64,000 nt of DNA from OCS155 cluster bacterium AG-349-E07 (GCA_003281085.1 QCCZ01000001.1:278688-342687), one strand, 5' to 3'. Counted from the stretch's first letter, positions 51,776 through 62,511 are shown. The notes: generated by a model from the letters alone, not told the origin. Made by a program: numbers and translations.

Positions 51776-54458
51776 ATTCAGTATCTCCAAACAATTCAAG
51801 AACTTCTGAAGGCGTAACAGTTAGAGCTTTTCTTGGACTTTCTAGTGGTTTGTTTTTTTTCTCAAAAAGAATTTTGTTAATAAGATTATCTTTAGTTGCA
51901 TCCTCAGGTTTCATTCTGAATCTTCCTCTATAAAATACAATCTCTAGTGATTTGGCGAGTTCAACTAAGTTTTCTTTTGATAATGTCTTTATATCTTTTT
52001 CATTAAGTTCAAAATGTTTAGTAACTTTATCAATCATACTTTCTTTGCTTACATTTTTTGGAAGTTTTAATATTTCACCACCAAGAAAATTAGATATTTT
52101 TCTTAATTTTTCACCTTCTATCAACTCTCTTATTTCATCTTTCTTCATTTCAGCTAATTCTGAATTTTCAAGTACCGTTCTGTCTCGTTGTTTCATTGCA
52201 TAACCTCCATAGGGTCCAACTGCTGCAGAATAAGTCCATTCATTTAACGATGTGATATATCTAGGATTTTTAGCTGATAGTGAAAATCTTTTAATACATT
52301 CCTCTTCTGTTAATTTATCTGGATCTTCCTCTTCAAAAATAGGTCCAATTAAATTTTTATAAACGCATTTTTCTTGCCTCACACCTTTTTCTTTTATCCC
52401 ATGTTGTATATAAAAACTTCCATTTGGTCCAAGTTTTATAAATATGGATGAAGAACATTCAGGGCATTTTGCAACTACTCTCTCTTTTTTTAAGCTTTTC
52501 TCTTGTTGGGTTTCAACTTCACTTATATATTCTGCTTCTATTTCTTCTATGGTTATCTCAGGTGGTAATCCAACCTTAAAATCATCATCTCTCAATAAAT
52601 ATGGATATGGTATTTTTCCCTGTATCCTTCCTGTTTTTACTACGTACCGTGATTGAAATGGTAATTTTACGGTAGTCAAAGCCAGAGGGTCTTGGATACC
52701 ATAATTCTCAACGTGGCTTTTGATTGTCTTATGAGATTTTTCGAGAAATTCAATTTTTGATTGCTCTGGATTTTTACTTTCAAGAATTAAATCTAAATCA
52801 TCTTCCATAGTTTTCGAGAACTCATAATCAATGTATTGATTGAAATACGGTTTCATGAAGTTATTGATTAAAGCTATAGCTAAAATTCTTGGTTTCAGAC
52901 TAGATTCAGAATTAATAAATACGGAAGTAATGCTTTCAATAATTGAAACGTATGTTGATGGCCTACCTATACCTAATTCCTCCAATTTATTAATAAGTGA
53001 AGTTGAAGAATACCTATTGGGAGGATTTGTATATTTTTCTTCGCTCTCTGATTCAATAATTTTTATTTCATCATTTTCTCTCAAGTCTGGAAGCTCTTGA
53101 GACTTCTCTGACAAATCTTTAATTAAATCCCTATATCCACCAAATGTCCAAGTTGTCCCTGAGATTCCCAAAATTAAGGGAGAGTAAGTATTTTCTTTCG
53201 TTTCTATTTCAATAGTTTTCGTGATTCCTTGAGCATCAGTCATCTGAGATGCGACTGTTGTGTTAAAAATCAAACTGTAAAGCTTGTACTCATCGCTGTC
53301 TTCTTTGTGTGTTTTCAGTAATTCTTGAGGAGTAGTGAAGCTTTCACCAGAAGGCCTAATTGCTTCATGGGCTGCTTGTGCATTTTTGCTGTCACCATAT
53401 AGATTTGGAGAATCGGGTAAGTGTTTTTCAGAAAAATTTTCCTTAATATAAGCTCTTGAGGCTTTAATTGCGATATCTGATAACCTAATTGAATCAGTTC
53501 TCATATATGTAATTAAACCCTCTTGGTAAAGCCGCTGGGCCACACTCATGGTTTTTCTTGGCTGAAAACCCAAATTACTTCTAGCGGAAGATTGTAAACT
53601 TGTTGTTTTAAATGGCTTTGGAGGCTTACCACTCCGAGACGACTCTTTAATGGATGAGATTGATGCAGTTTGATTTTTTAATATACTAACTATTTCGTTA
53701 GCTTCATTTTCATCTAGGTATTTTTTATCCTTACTAGTCTTATTTCCTTTTTCATTAAAATCCGAAGATGAAGCCAACCTCTTTCCACTAACTCTTTTAA
53801 GATTTGCTGTAAATTCATAATCATTACTTTTACATAATGCCTTGATTTCAAAATATTTTGATTTTATAAATTTTAGTCTTTCTTCTTCTCTCTCAACAAT
53901 TAACCTTATAGCAGGACCCTGGACTCTTCCTGTAGAGATGAATGCTCCTCCAAGATCCCTAACTTTGGGTGAAATTTCATATCCAATCATCCGATCAAGA
54001 GTTCTCCTAGCCTCATAAGATTTAAATTTGCCAATATCAATAGTTTCAGGATTATTGATCGCGTTTGTTACTGCTGCTTCTGTAATTTCATTGAACTTAA
54101 TTCTCTTTGGTTCACTTTTGAGTTCAAGTGATTCCATTAAATGATATGCAATAGCTTCACCTTCTCTATCATCATCAGTCGCTAGATATACATCCGATGC
54201 TTCATCCGCTAGGTCTTTTAGTTCTTTAACAATTGCTTTTCTGTCTTCAGGTATTACATATATATTCTCAAAATTCTTAGGCTTAACAGCACCCCACAAG
54301 ATTTCCTTATTGGAATAGCTAGCAGGTATAGCTTTAGCATTACGTGGAAGATCCCTTATGTGGCCAACACTTGATTTAACGATATATTCAGAGCCTAGAA
54401 TCTTTGAAATAGTTTTTACTTTTGTTGGCGACTCAACAATAACTAAAGGTTTTGACAT
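51768..54458 (-). CDS. topA: DNA topoisomerase I
   Basis: LVIVESPTKVKTISKILG; DDDREGEAIAYHLME; GLITYMRTDSIRLS; C-terminal topoisomerase repeats. Confidence 0.97.
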   Translation of the reverse strand: MSKPLVIVESPTKVKTISKILGSEYIVKSSVGHIRDLPRNAKAIPASYSNKEILWGAVKPKNFENIYVIPEDRKAIVKELKDLADEASDVYLATDDDREGEAIAYHLMESLELKSEPKRIKFNEITEAAVTNAINNPETIDIGKFKSYEARRTLDRMIGYEISPKVRDLGGAFISTGRVQGPAIRLIVEREEERLKFIKSKYFEIKALCKSNDYEFTANLKRVSGKRLASSSDFNEKGNKTSKDKKYLDENEANEIVSILKNQTASISSIKESSRSGKPPKPFKTTSLQSSARSNLGFQPRKTMSVAQRLYQEGLITYMRTDSIRLSDIAIKASRAYIKENFSEKHLPDSPNLYGDSKNAQAAHEAIRPSGESFTTPQELLKTHKEDSDEYKLYSLIFNTTVASQMTDAQGITKTIEIETKENTYSPLILGISGTTWTFGGYRDLIKDLSEKSQELPDLRENDEIKIIESESEEKYTNPPNRYSSTSLINKLEELGIGRPSTYVSIIESITSVFINSESSLKPRILAIALINNFMKPYFNQYIDYEFSKTMEDDLDLILESKNPEQSKIEFLEKSHKTIKSHVENYGIQDPLALTTVKLPFQSRYVVKTGRIQGKIPYPYLLRDDDFKVGLPPEITIEEIEAEYISEVETQQEKSLKKERVVAKCPECSSSIFIKLGPNGSFYIQHGIKEKGVRQEKCVYKNLIGPIFEEEDPDKLTEEECIKRFSLSAKNPRYITSLNEWTYSAAVGPYGGYAMKQRDRTVLENSELAEMKKDEIRELIEGEKLRKISNFLGGEILKLPKNVSKESMIDKVTKHFELNEKDIKTLSKENLVELAKSLEIVFYRGRFRMKPEDATKDNLINKILFEKKNKPLESPRKALTVTPSEVLELFGDTESS

Positions 54459-54545
54459 GCCCTTATTGATAACACTATTTTTGGCATATGTACAGGATTT
54501 AAGAAAAAAAGTATTCTAAACATAAACTAGGATGGATATAAGGCA

Positions 54546-55877
54546 ATGAAATCAATAAAAATATTTTCAAAATCTCAGTTCTCAGTTCTATGGTGGTCGG
54601 GCACTTTGTCAAGCTTTGGAGACTGGGCAACATTATTTGCTTCTGTCGCATTAGCAAGTTATTTAGGATCAGAAGGCGGCAATTCTGAGCTTACCGCCGT
54701 TATTCCAATAGTTGCAAGGATAATCCCTGCGCTCATGTCATCTTTCGCAGGAATATTGGCTGATAGGTTTAATAAAAAAAATGTGATGATCATATGTGAT
54801 CTATCAAGAATGGTTATAGTTCTAGGACTTTTTTTTACAACTACCTTAATTCAACTTTTTCTTATAAATTTTTTATCTGAAATTTTTTCCCTTATCAGAC
54901 AACCTTCAAGAGAATCAGTAGTTCCTGAAGTAGTTGACAATGAATATTTAGTTAAAGCAAATTCTTTGTTTACAGTAGGCACATATGCGTCACTTCCACT
55001 AGCTTCATTAGCTTTTGGTGTAATTTCTGATAATTCTTTAATTGAAGGAATTGTTTCTTACGGAAATGGTTGGAATGGGTCTGTAATATTTGTAATTGAT
55101 TCGGTCACTTTTTTAATTTCATCATTTTTACTTTTGTATCTTAAAACAGATTCTCCAAATAAAAATATAGAAAAGCAATCGAATGTTCTTGGTGATCTTA
55201 AGGAAGGCTTAAATTATTTTCTTTCTGTTCAAGAACTCAGAACAGTGACAACATCGATATCGTTAAGTCTTGTTGGGGCAGGAGCTCTTTTTGTTTTAGG
55301 AAACACATATTTGACAGAGTCACTTAAGTTTACTCAGAGCTCTTTTGGTTTTATGATTGCTTCGTTTGGGTTTGGGATTATTTTTACAATGGTAATTTTA
55401 AGTTACTTTGTAACCTCGTTCAGTAGAATTCCATTTTTTATTGGTATAAGCATGGTAATAACTGGCCTCTCACTTTTATTTGCATTTAACTCATCAGAAT
55501 TTTCCACAATCTTATTTTTTATTTTTATTTCAGGAATAGGATCAGGATCTGTTTACTTATTAACTATAAGTTATCTTCAAAGCACAACAGATAAAAATTT
55601 AAGAGGAAGAGTATTTGGTAATTTTTATACAATTGGGAGACTGTCAATTCTACTTTCACTATTTATTTCTGGATTTGCCGCAAATTTTATTAATCAATAT
55701 TTTGAGTTTGATGGAGTACTTTTTGTTTTAAGAATAAGCTCTGGGTTTATATTGCTTTCGGGTTTAATTACTTTTGTTAAAGGGTACAGAACGATAATTA
55801 AAGATTTTGGATTTGAAAATTCCAATTTTAACAAGTTAAGATTAAACCTTGATACTGATGAAGATGAACCATTATGA
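54546..55877 (+). CDS. MFS transporter
   Basis: 12-TM-like; SSFGDWATLFASVALASYLG, FAGILADRFNKKNVMI. Confidence 0.85.
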   Translation: MKSIKIFSKSQFSVLWWSGTLSSFGDWATLFASVALASYLGSEGGNSELTAVIPIVARIIPALMSSFAGILADRFNKKNVMIICDLSRMVIVLGLFFTTTLIQLFLINFLSEIFSLIRQPSRESVVPEVVDNEYLVKANSLFTVGTYASLPLASLAFGVISDNSLIEGIVSYGNGWNGSVIFVIDSVTFLISSFLLLYLKTDSPNKNIEKQSNVLGDLKEGLNYFLSVQELRTVTTSISLSLVGAGALFVLGNTYLTESLKFTQSSFGFMIASFGFGIIFTMVILSYFVTSFSRIPFFIGISMVITGLSLLFAFNSSEFSTILFFIFISGIGSGSVYLLTISYLQSTTDKNLRGRVFGNFYTIGRLSILLSLFISGFAANFINQYFEFDGVLFVLRISSGFILLSGLITFVKGYRTIIKDFGFENSNFNKLRLNLDTDEDEPL

Positions 55878-56482
55878 ATTGTGACTATGTAGCTTTTGAA
55901 GGGATTGATGGATCTGGAAAGTCAAGCATCATTGAACAGCTTTCAAAAATTTTAGATGAGAACAAAATAGAAAATAAGATAGTCAGAGAACCAGGCGGAA
56001 CTAAAGTCGGTGAAGGTATTAGGGAGTTATTATTAAGCCATGACTACAAAGTTGACCCCCTCACAGAAGCCTTATTATTTTGTGCTCAAAGATCTCAATT
56101 AGTAAACGAGCTTATAAAACCATCAATTCAAAATGAAATAAAAATTTTGTCAGATAGAAGTGCATATTCCTCTGTTGCTTACCAGGGTGTTGGAAGAGAA
56201 TTAGGCTATGAAAAAATCTATCAGTTAAACGATATTGCTATTGGAGGTTTCTGGCCAGAAAAAGTTGTTTTACTTGATATTGATCCATTAGTTTCCTTAG
56301 ATCGTCAAAAAGTTGCGGACAGAATTGGTAGTGACAAAATAGAGTTTTTTCAAAATATAAGAAAAGGATATTTGAGGCTTTCAGAAGAATTTTCGGAAAG
56401 TTTCTTAGTACTAGACGCTGAAAAAAATTTAGAAGAAAATTTGATGAAGATGTGTAACTGGTTAGGAATTGACAAAGCTTAA
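55874..56482 (+). CDS. tmk: Thymidylate kinase
   Basis: YVAFEGIDGSGKSSIIEQL; VREPGGTKVGEGIRELLL; DRSAYSSVAYQG. Confidence 0.96.
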   Translation: MNCDYVAFEGIDGSGKSSIIEQLSKILDENKIENKIVREPGGTKVGEGIRELLLSHDYKVDPLTEALLFCAQRSQLVNELIKPSIQNEIKILSDRSAYSSVAYQGVGRELGYEKIYQLNDIAIGGFWPEKVVLLDIDPLVSLDRQKVADRIGSDKIEFFQNIRKGYLRLSEEFSESFLVLDAEKNLEENLMKMCNWLGIDKA

Positions 56483-57302
56483 TAAATCACTTGAAAAAGA
56501 ACTAGATGGCGTATTCCATGCCTATCTTCTGTTTTCAAACTCGTCAAGAGAACTTATCAAACAAGCAAAGAAATTTGCAGGACTTATTGCGTTTAACGAT
56601 GAATCTATAGATGCCCATCCAGATATAAAAATAGTTGAATCTGACAATCTTCGTACATTAGGTGTTGAAGATATAAGGACAGTTATAACACAAGATAATC
56701 TTTCTCCAATTGAGGGAAGATATAAGGTCGTAATATTTCCACCACTAAAATCTTTGACTGAGGAAGCATCAAATGCACTTTTAAAGACTATAGAAGAGCC
56801 ATCAAAAACAAGCGTATTTTTGATACTGTCTACTGGGAATTTTTGGTCTCACAGTAGAGATGATTCAAACAATATGATTCTCTCAACTATAAAAAGTAGA
56901 TGTAGAACTATTTTTGTTGATACTGATAAAGATATAAAGTTTAATTATTCAGATGAAGACTTTATTGATTTTTTAGATTTTGAAATAGTTGATGGAAATC
57001 AGTCTTTTAAAAAAATTTTAAATATTTTAACTATCCAAAAAAAAGAGTTAAGTAATTTGATCCATTCATTTGCTCTAGTAAACGAATGTAAGAAAGTCAT
57101 TGATAATCTTGATGATGTATCTTTAACTCTTAATTCACTTATTGTTAGTTGTCTTGAGTATTTAACTAACTCAATAATCATTCAACAGAACATATCAAGA
57201 GAGATGTATGAATTTGCTGTCAAAGTTGAAATAGCTATGGCAGACATAAGTTCCGGCATGAGGCCGCAAGTAGTTTTAAGCAACTTGTCACTGGAGGTTT
57301 AA
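56469..57302 (+). CDS. holB: DNA polymerase III delta' subunit-like
   Basis: YKVVIFPPLKSLTEEASNALLKTIEEPSKTSVFLILST; adjacent to tmk. Confidence 0.88.
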   Translation: MTKLNKSLEKELDGVFHAYLLFSNSSRELIKQAKKFAGLIAFNDESIDAHPDIKIVESDNLRTLGVEDIRTVITQDNLSPIEGRYKVVIFPPLKSLTEEASNALLKTIEEPSKTSVFLILSTGNFWSHSRDDSNNMILSTIKSRCRTIFVDTDKDIKFNYSDEDFIDFLDFEIVDGNQSFKKILNILTIQKKELSNLIHSFALVNECKKVIDNLDDVSLTLNSLIVSCLEYLTNSIIIQQNISREMYEFAVKVEIAMADISSGMRPQVVLSNLSLEV

Positions 57303-57305
57303 AAT

Positions 57306-58130
57306 ATGAACAAATTGACCCTTTTAGGTACAGGCTGTCCAAGCCCAAGTCATTTAAGATATGGACCAAGTAGTTTAGTTTCCTATGAAGGAACAAATTA
57401 TTTAATTGATGCTGGTTCGGGAGTTACTCAAAGGCTAAGTGAAGTAGGTATAAAGCCAGGAGAAATAGACTATTTTTTTATTACCCATTTACACTCTGAT
57501 CATATTGTTGATTTATATCAATTATTCATATCTGGATGGCACACTGGGAGAGAAACTAAATTTAAAGTATTTGGCCCGAAAGGTCTAAAAAGCCATTTCG
57601 ATAAAATCTTTGAAGCTTATAAAGAAGAATTAGATTTACGAAAAGAATGGGAGAAAAGACCTAACGTAGAGGGATTAGCATATGAAATTACCGAAATTAA
57701 TAATGAATTAAAAATCGAGCTTGATAACGCAACTATAGAAAGTGTAAAAGTGGACCACCATCCTGTTGATCCTGCATTTGGGTATAAATTTATTCTTGGA
57801 CCAAAAAATATAATTTTTTCTGGAGATACTCGATACTGTGAGGTTCTAGAAAAATCTTCAAAAGATGCCGATATTTTAGTACATGAAGTGTTTGTGGGTT
57901 TGGATTATGATCCAGTACGAATGTCATCGGACACGATTGAAAATATAAGTGATTATCATACAACCCCAGAAGAAATTGGGGTATTAGCCAGTAATGCAAG
58001 TGTTAAAAAATTAATCTTAAACCATTTTGTACCTCCTGTTTTTGATGAAGATGTCTTAGTAGAGAGAATTGCTAAACATTTTGATGGAGAAATTGTAGTT
58101 GGTAAAGATTTGATGCAGTTTGATATCTAA
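57306..58130 (+). CDS. Metallo-beta-lactamase-fold hydrolase (RNase Z-like)
   Basis: LLGTGCPSPS, FITHLHSDHIVDLYQL, IIFSGDTRYCEVL, LILNHFVPP. Confidence 0.88.
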   Translation: MNKLTLLGTGCPSPSHLRYGPSSLVSYEGTNYLIDAGSGVTQRLSEVGIKPGEIDYFFITHLHSDHIVDLYQLFISGWHTGRETKFKVFGPKGLKSHFDKIFEAYKEELDLRKEWEKRPNVEGLAYEITEINNELKIELDNATIESVKVDHHPVDPAFGYKFILGPKNIIFSGDTRYCEVLEKSSKDADILVHEVFVGLDYDPVRMSSDTIENISDYHTTPEEIGVLASNASVKKLILNHFVPPVFDEDVLVERIAKHFDGEIVVGKDLMQFDI

Positions 58131-58184
58131 TAGAAATATGCTTTTTTCTTTTTAAACTTTAATTTTAAATTGTAAAATATTTAC

Positions 58185-59453
58185 ATGACAGTTCCAGTAA
58201 TTCCAAGCCTTCCTATCATTGGTCATTCTTTACCTTTTCAACGTAATGCGCTTAAATTTACTTCTGAAATGCAAGAAAAATATGGAGATGTATTTCAGAT
58301 TTCATTGTTAAATGAAAAGTTTATTGCACTTTTAACCCCAGAGGCTACAAAAGATATTTTTTTAGATAAAGACGATCTATTTTCTTCGAAGGAAGGTTGG
58401 GCAGTATCACTAGGACCAACTTTTGAAAATGGGTTAATGTTAAGAGATTTTGATGATCACAAATATCATAGAACTTTACTGCAAGATTCTTTTCGACACG
58501 ATGCAATTCATGGATATTTAGAAATCATTCAACCAATTATTAATCAATGGGTAGAAAACTTAAAGAAAGCTGGGAGCTTTAATTTGTATCAATCTGTTAA
58601 ACAGCTCATGTTTGATATTTCTCTAAGTCTTTTTTTTCTTGATGTAAAACAAGACGAATCTGAAAAGTTAAACAAACTTTTTATGGATTCAATTGCTTCT
58701 GCAACTTCTGCAATAAGGTGGCCACTGCCATTTACCAAAATGAAAAAAGGACTCAAAGCACGTGAGTTTTTGCTTGATTATTTTGAATCAAAAGCAGGAC
58801 TTATTAATGATGACAGTAAAAAGACTTTATTTGCTGAATTAGTAAATACAAATAAAGGGGATGCGGGATTAACAAATTTTGAGATAGCTGAGCACATGAT
58901 TTTTTTACTGTTGGCAGCTCACGACACTACAACTATCACTCTTACAAATTCAATTTATAGCTTGTCTCAAAATGTAGATTTCAGGAATGACTTAATTAAA
59001 GAAGCAAATGAAGTTAATCATTCTGACATCTCCTCATTGAAGAATGGATTAGTAGGGGAATCAATATTTAAAGAAGCCATGAGATATTATCCACCTGTGC
59101 CATTTTCAATCAGATATGTTGTAAGGGATACCGAAATTCAGAGTTACCCACTTAAAGCAGGCACTTATGTGACGATAAGTCCATTACTTTTACATCACGA
59201 TGATAGGTACTGGGACAATCCAGATGCTTTTGATCCATATAGATTTATTGATCCAAACTATCATAACAAAGCTTATTTTCCATTTGCTGGAGGGGCTCAT
59301 ACATGTTTAGGTAAGTTCTTTGCAAGCTATATTTACAAAAATGTAATCTACAAATTTGTTCAAAATATTGACAATTTTGAAATAGATGAATCCCTTGAAA
59401 TAAGGCCAACCCCGATACCACATCCAGTTAAGGATGTGCTTGTTTCAGCCTAA
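58185..59453 (+). CDS. Cytochrome P450
   Basis: FPFAGGAHTCLGKFFA heme motif, FKEAMRYYPPVP (ExxR-type), AHDTTTITL I-helix. Confidence 0.95.
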   Translation: MTVPVIPSLPIIGHSLPFQRNALKFTSEMQEKYGDVFQISLLNEKFIALLTPEATKDIFLDKDDLFSSKEGWAVSLGPTFENGLMLRDFDDHKYHRTLLQDSFRHDAIHGYLEIIQPIINQWVENLKKAGSFNLYQSVKQLMFDISLSLFFLDVKQDESEKLNKLFMDSIASATSAIRWPLPFTKMKKGLKAREFLLDYFESKAGLINDDSKKTLFAELVNTNKGDAGLTNFEIAEHMIFLLLAAHDTTTITLTNSIYSLSQNVDFRNDLIKEANEVNHSDISSLKNGLVGESIFKEAMRYYPPVPFSIRYVVRDTEIQSYPLKAGTYVTISPLLLHHDDRYWDNPDAFDPYRFIDPNYHNKAYFPFAGGAHTCLGKFFASYIYKNVIYKFVQNIDNFEIDESLEIRPTPIPHPVKDVLVSA

Positions 59454-60055
59454 GATTCAATAAAATGCCAAAGATGTAAGCACGCAATAGTTTTATAAGG
59501 GTCCCACTTTTTTGCATATTTATCATATTTCTCAAAATCGCTAGTTTTTTTGACCATTTTAAGTTCTTCCATTGCGACCCTAATAGCAGCATCTCCGCTA
59601 GAAAAAATATTTTTGTTTCTAACACAAAACATCTCAAACATCTCAATACTCCATTTACCGATTCCAAAAATTTTAATTAGATTATCGTATCGTTCCTTCT
59701 CGGACATCCTATAGAGATTTTTAGAATTTGGATTCTGACTAAAGAACAACACTAACGATTTAATAGACTTAGCCTTGTTTTTACTTAATCCGAGGCTTTT
59801 TATTTGACTGACAGTAAGGTTTTTGAAACTTAAAATTTTAAAACTTTCTTCATTGAGTTGTTTCAACATTTTTTCTATAATGCCTTTGGCAGCTTTTGTG
59901 GAAATGAACTGTGAAATAACAATATTTACTAACTCATTAAACGGGTCTATTTTTTTGATTGAAAATATTAGATGACCATTATTTTCAATAACTTTGCCTA
60001 ATTTTGGATCACTTTTTATTAAACTTTTTTCAGCTTTTGAAAAATTTTTATTCAT
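59450..60055 (-). CDS. HhH-GPD DNA glycosylase (AlkA / 3-methyladenine glycosylase II-like)
   Basis: IFGIGKWSIEMFEMFC...FSSGDAAIRVAMEEL; ends in WDPYKTIACLHLWHFIE. Confidence 0.9.
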   Translation of the reverse strand: MNKNFSKAEKSLIKSDPKLGKVIENNGHLIFSIKKIDPFNELVNIVISQFISTKAAKGIIEKMLKQLNEESFKILSFKNLTVSQIKSLGLSKNKAKSIKSLVLFFSQNPNSKNLYRMSEKERYDNLIKIFGIGKWSIEMFEMFCVRNKNIFSSGDAAIRVAMEELKMVKKTSDFEKYDKYAKKWDPYKTIACLHLWHFIES

Positions 60056-61230
60056 TCAATATTTAACTTATTTAAATTTTTTAAATTGTAAAATAAAAAA
60101 ACACTTACAGCAATTCCTACAAAAGATAGACCTCTAAATCCAATTAGCAAGTAGCTTAAGCCCAAAGAAGTATGAGCTACAAAACTTCCTAAGAAAACAA
60201 AAGAGTCGCTTTTTATGTTTAAGGGAGTTCTGTATTTGATTGAAAATTTTGAGATAGCTGCACTAATGGCAACATAATTAAAATTCCATCCAAGTCCTAG
60301 TAGGTATAAACCTATTTTTAACGCTGTAGGTCCAGAATTAGTAAAAGTAATTAAGCAACTTATAAATAAAATTACTGTTCCTACATATGTAAATTTTTTG
60401 TATCCGTATTTATCTACGTAATTTCCGAGAATGGGTGAAAATAGAAACATCCCTAACGTGTGATAGCTAATAATAATTCCAACCAGCTGAACGGTTTCAC
60501 CTATATCTTGTATATGTAATGGTGTAGCTGACATTATTACAACCATTGTGAAATGATTTAAAACCAAAAGTAGTGATAATAAGTTACCATTTTTCTTATT
60601 AGAGTTTTGATTATTTGATTCACTTTCTAAATTACTCGGACTCCTTAAAATACTTTTTTTTGAGGTAAATATAAATAGAGAAGATGCTGCAAATAGCATC
60701 CCAACTAATGCAATTACATAACCAACTATTAGTTCTGAGTTAAATATATTTTCAAAAAAATTAGAATAACTTCCAACCATACGTGGTCCAAATACAGATC
60801 CAAAAACTGAAAACCACACAGCTAGAGACAATGCAGTAGCTTTAAATTTTTCACTAGCAACAAATGAAGCAGCGTATCTAGTTTGGAGTGTTGCTGACTG
60901 GCCAATCCCTAGGATAAAAGCCCCAAATAATAACATTACAAACGAGTCAACTATTAGGCTGTAAAACATAATTGCCCCTCCAAAAGCACCAATTAAAAAG
61001 GTAAAAGCTAGAGCGTTAAGTTGAGAATTGTTTTTTGATATTAAATATATCATTCGAGTTCCTAAGACTGCACCCCCTACCCCTACTGCATTTGGAAAAC
61101 CAACAAAAAGTGGATTGCTAGAAACTTCTCTTGCAGCGAGTACGGTGACAGTAATAGAAGCTATAAAACCTATAGAAGAAAAAGCTACAGACAAAAGGAG
61201 GCTTGAAATTTTTCTTATCTCGCTAAGCAT
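60052..61230 (-). CDS. MFS transporter
   Basis: Multi-TM MFS-like; overlaps the glycosylase start. Confidence 0.85.
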   Translation of the reverse strand: MLSEIRKISSLLLSVAFSSIGFIASITVTVLAAREVSSNPLFVGFPNAVGVGGAVLGTRMIYLISKNNSQLNALAFTFLIGAFGGAIMFYSLIVDSFVMLLFGAFILGIGQSATLQTRYAASFVASEKFKATALSLAVWFSVFGSVFGPRMVGSYSNFFENIFNSELIVGYVIALVGMLFAASSLFIFTSKKSILRSPSNLESESNNQNSNKKNGNLLSLLLVLNHFTMVVIMSATPLHIQDIGETVQLVGIIISYHTLGMFLFSPILGNYVDKYGYKKFTYVGTVILFISCLITFTNSGPTALKIGLYLLGLGWNFNYVAISAAISKFSIKYRTPLNIKSDSFVFLGSFVAHTSLGLSYLLIGFRGLSFVGIAVSVFLFYNLKNLNKLNIE

Positions 61231-61311
61231 ATAAGAAGGTTAGCTAACTTAGTAACTTAAACTTTTACATATGTTCTTTGAAAAAAAAATATATTTTATT
61301 ACTATGAGTTT

Positions 61312-61402
61312 TGCATAAAGAGAGGGAAGCCTCAGCAACCTAGATTGCCAACTAAGGTGCTTTTTGATGTGGTTATTACAACAAAAAATGGCTTTTTCCT
61401 TT
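61312..61402 (+). promoter_or_regulatory. SAM-clan riboswitch (SAM-I/IV-like) upstream of metK
   Basis: AGAGagggaagcctcaGCAACCtagattgccaactAAGGTGCtttttGATGtgg: GCAACC...AAGGTGC core; loop GCCA can pair with downstream TGGC (61389-61392). Confidence 0.87.
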
Positions 61403-61422
61403 TATTTAATAAGGAGTTTTAA

Positions 61423-62511
61423 TTGTTTAAATATGTCACAGCTGAAACTGTATCTCCCGGACATCCAGATAAAATAGCAGATTTAATTTCAGATTATGTT
61501 TTAACCAAAGCTTTAGAGAATAATCCTTCATCAAGAGTGGCTGTAGAAACAGTTTTAACTGGAACAAAAGGTGGCGGTCTAGTAATGGTTGGTGGAGAAA
61601 TAAGTGAAATTGCAAATATTTCTACAGAAGACATTAAAACAATTGTTCATGAAGCACTTAGCAAAACTATAAAAACTAGTTTTGAAGACTTTGATCTTGA
61701 TAGATTAAATATTTATAACGAACTAACACCTCAGTCAGAAGAAATAAGGGCAGCAGTAGAAGAAGACGAAGACCAAGGAGCGGGGGACCAGGGAATAATG
61801 ATTGGATTTGCAACTAATAAAACAGAGTCTTTTATGCCTCCAACATTTGATATTTCTAGAAATATACAAAAGACATTGTGGGATTTACAAAATTCAGACC
61901 CAATGCTTGACCTTGATTCAAAAGTTCAGGTAACTACTGGGGGAGATAAAGCAAAAGTAGTTGTGTCAACTCAACATAAAAAAGAGATTAATATTCAAAA
62001 ACTTTACGATCAGGTGTCAGAAATTGTAGAAAATCATGTAAATCAGAATTTTCAATTGGATTTAAATCCTTCAGGGTCTTTTGTTAAAGGAGGTCCAGCA
62101 GGTGATACTGGTTTAACAGGTAGAAAAATTGTAGTAGACGCATATGGTCCATCTGTACCGGTAGGCGGTGGAGCATTTTCGGGTAAAGACCCTAGCAAGG
62201 TTGATAGATCAGCTGCCTATGCAGCAAGACATTTAGCAAAAAACATTGTTTTTCATAAACTTGCTGATGAATGTCTTGTTAGAGTGTCCTATGCTATAGG
62301 AAAAGCAGAGCCGTATGAATTGACAGTTAACACCTTTGATACTTCAAATGTTAAAGAAAATGTCATTAATGACTTTGTCAATAAGTTTGACATGAAACCT
62401 GGAGCAATTATTGAGAGACTCGACTTAATAAATGTCAACTATAGAATAGATACACTTTTTTCCCACTTTGGTCATGATGATAGAAATTGGGAAAAAATAG
62501 AAAATATTTAG
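61423..62511 (+). CDS. metK: S-adenosylmethionine synthetase, TTG start
   Basis: VTAETVSPGHPDKIADLISDYVL; GAGDQGIMIGFAT; GGGAFSGKDPSKVDRSAAYAARH. Confidence 0.97.
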   Translation: MFKYVTAETVSPGHPDKIADLISDYVLTKALENNPSSRVAVETVLTGTKGGGLVMVGGEISEIANISTEDIKTIVHEALSKTIKTSFEDFDLDRLNIYNELTPQSEEIRAAVEEDEDQGAGDQGIMIGFATNKTESFMPPTFDISRNIQKTLWDLQNSDPMLDLDSKVQVTTGGDKAKVVVSTQHKKEINIQKLYDQVSEIVENHVNQNFQLDLNPSGSFVKGGPAGDTGLTGRKIVVDAYGPSVPVGGGAFSGKDPSKVDRSAAYAARHLAKNIVFHKLADECLVRVSYAIGKAEPYELTVNTFDTSNVKENVINDFVNKFDMKPGAIIERLDLINVNYRIDTLFSHFGHDDRNWEKIENI

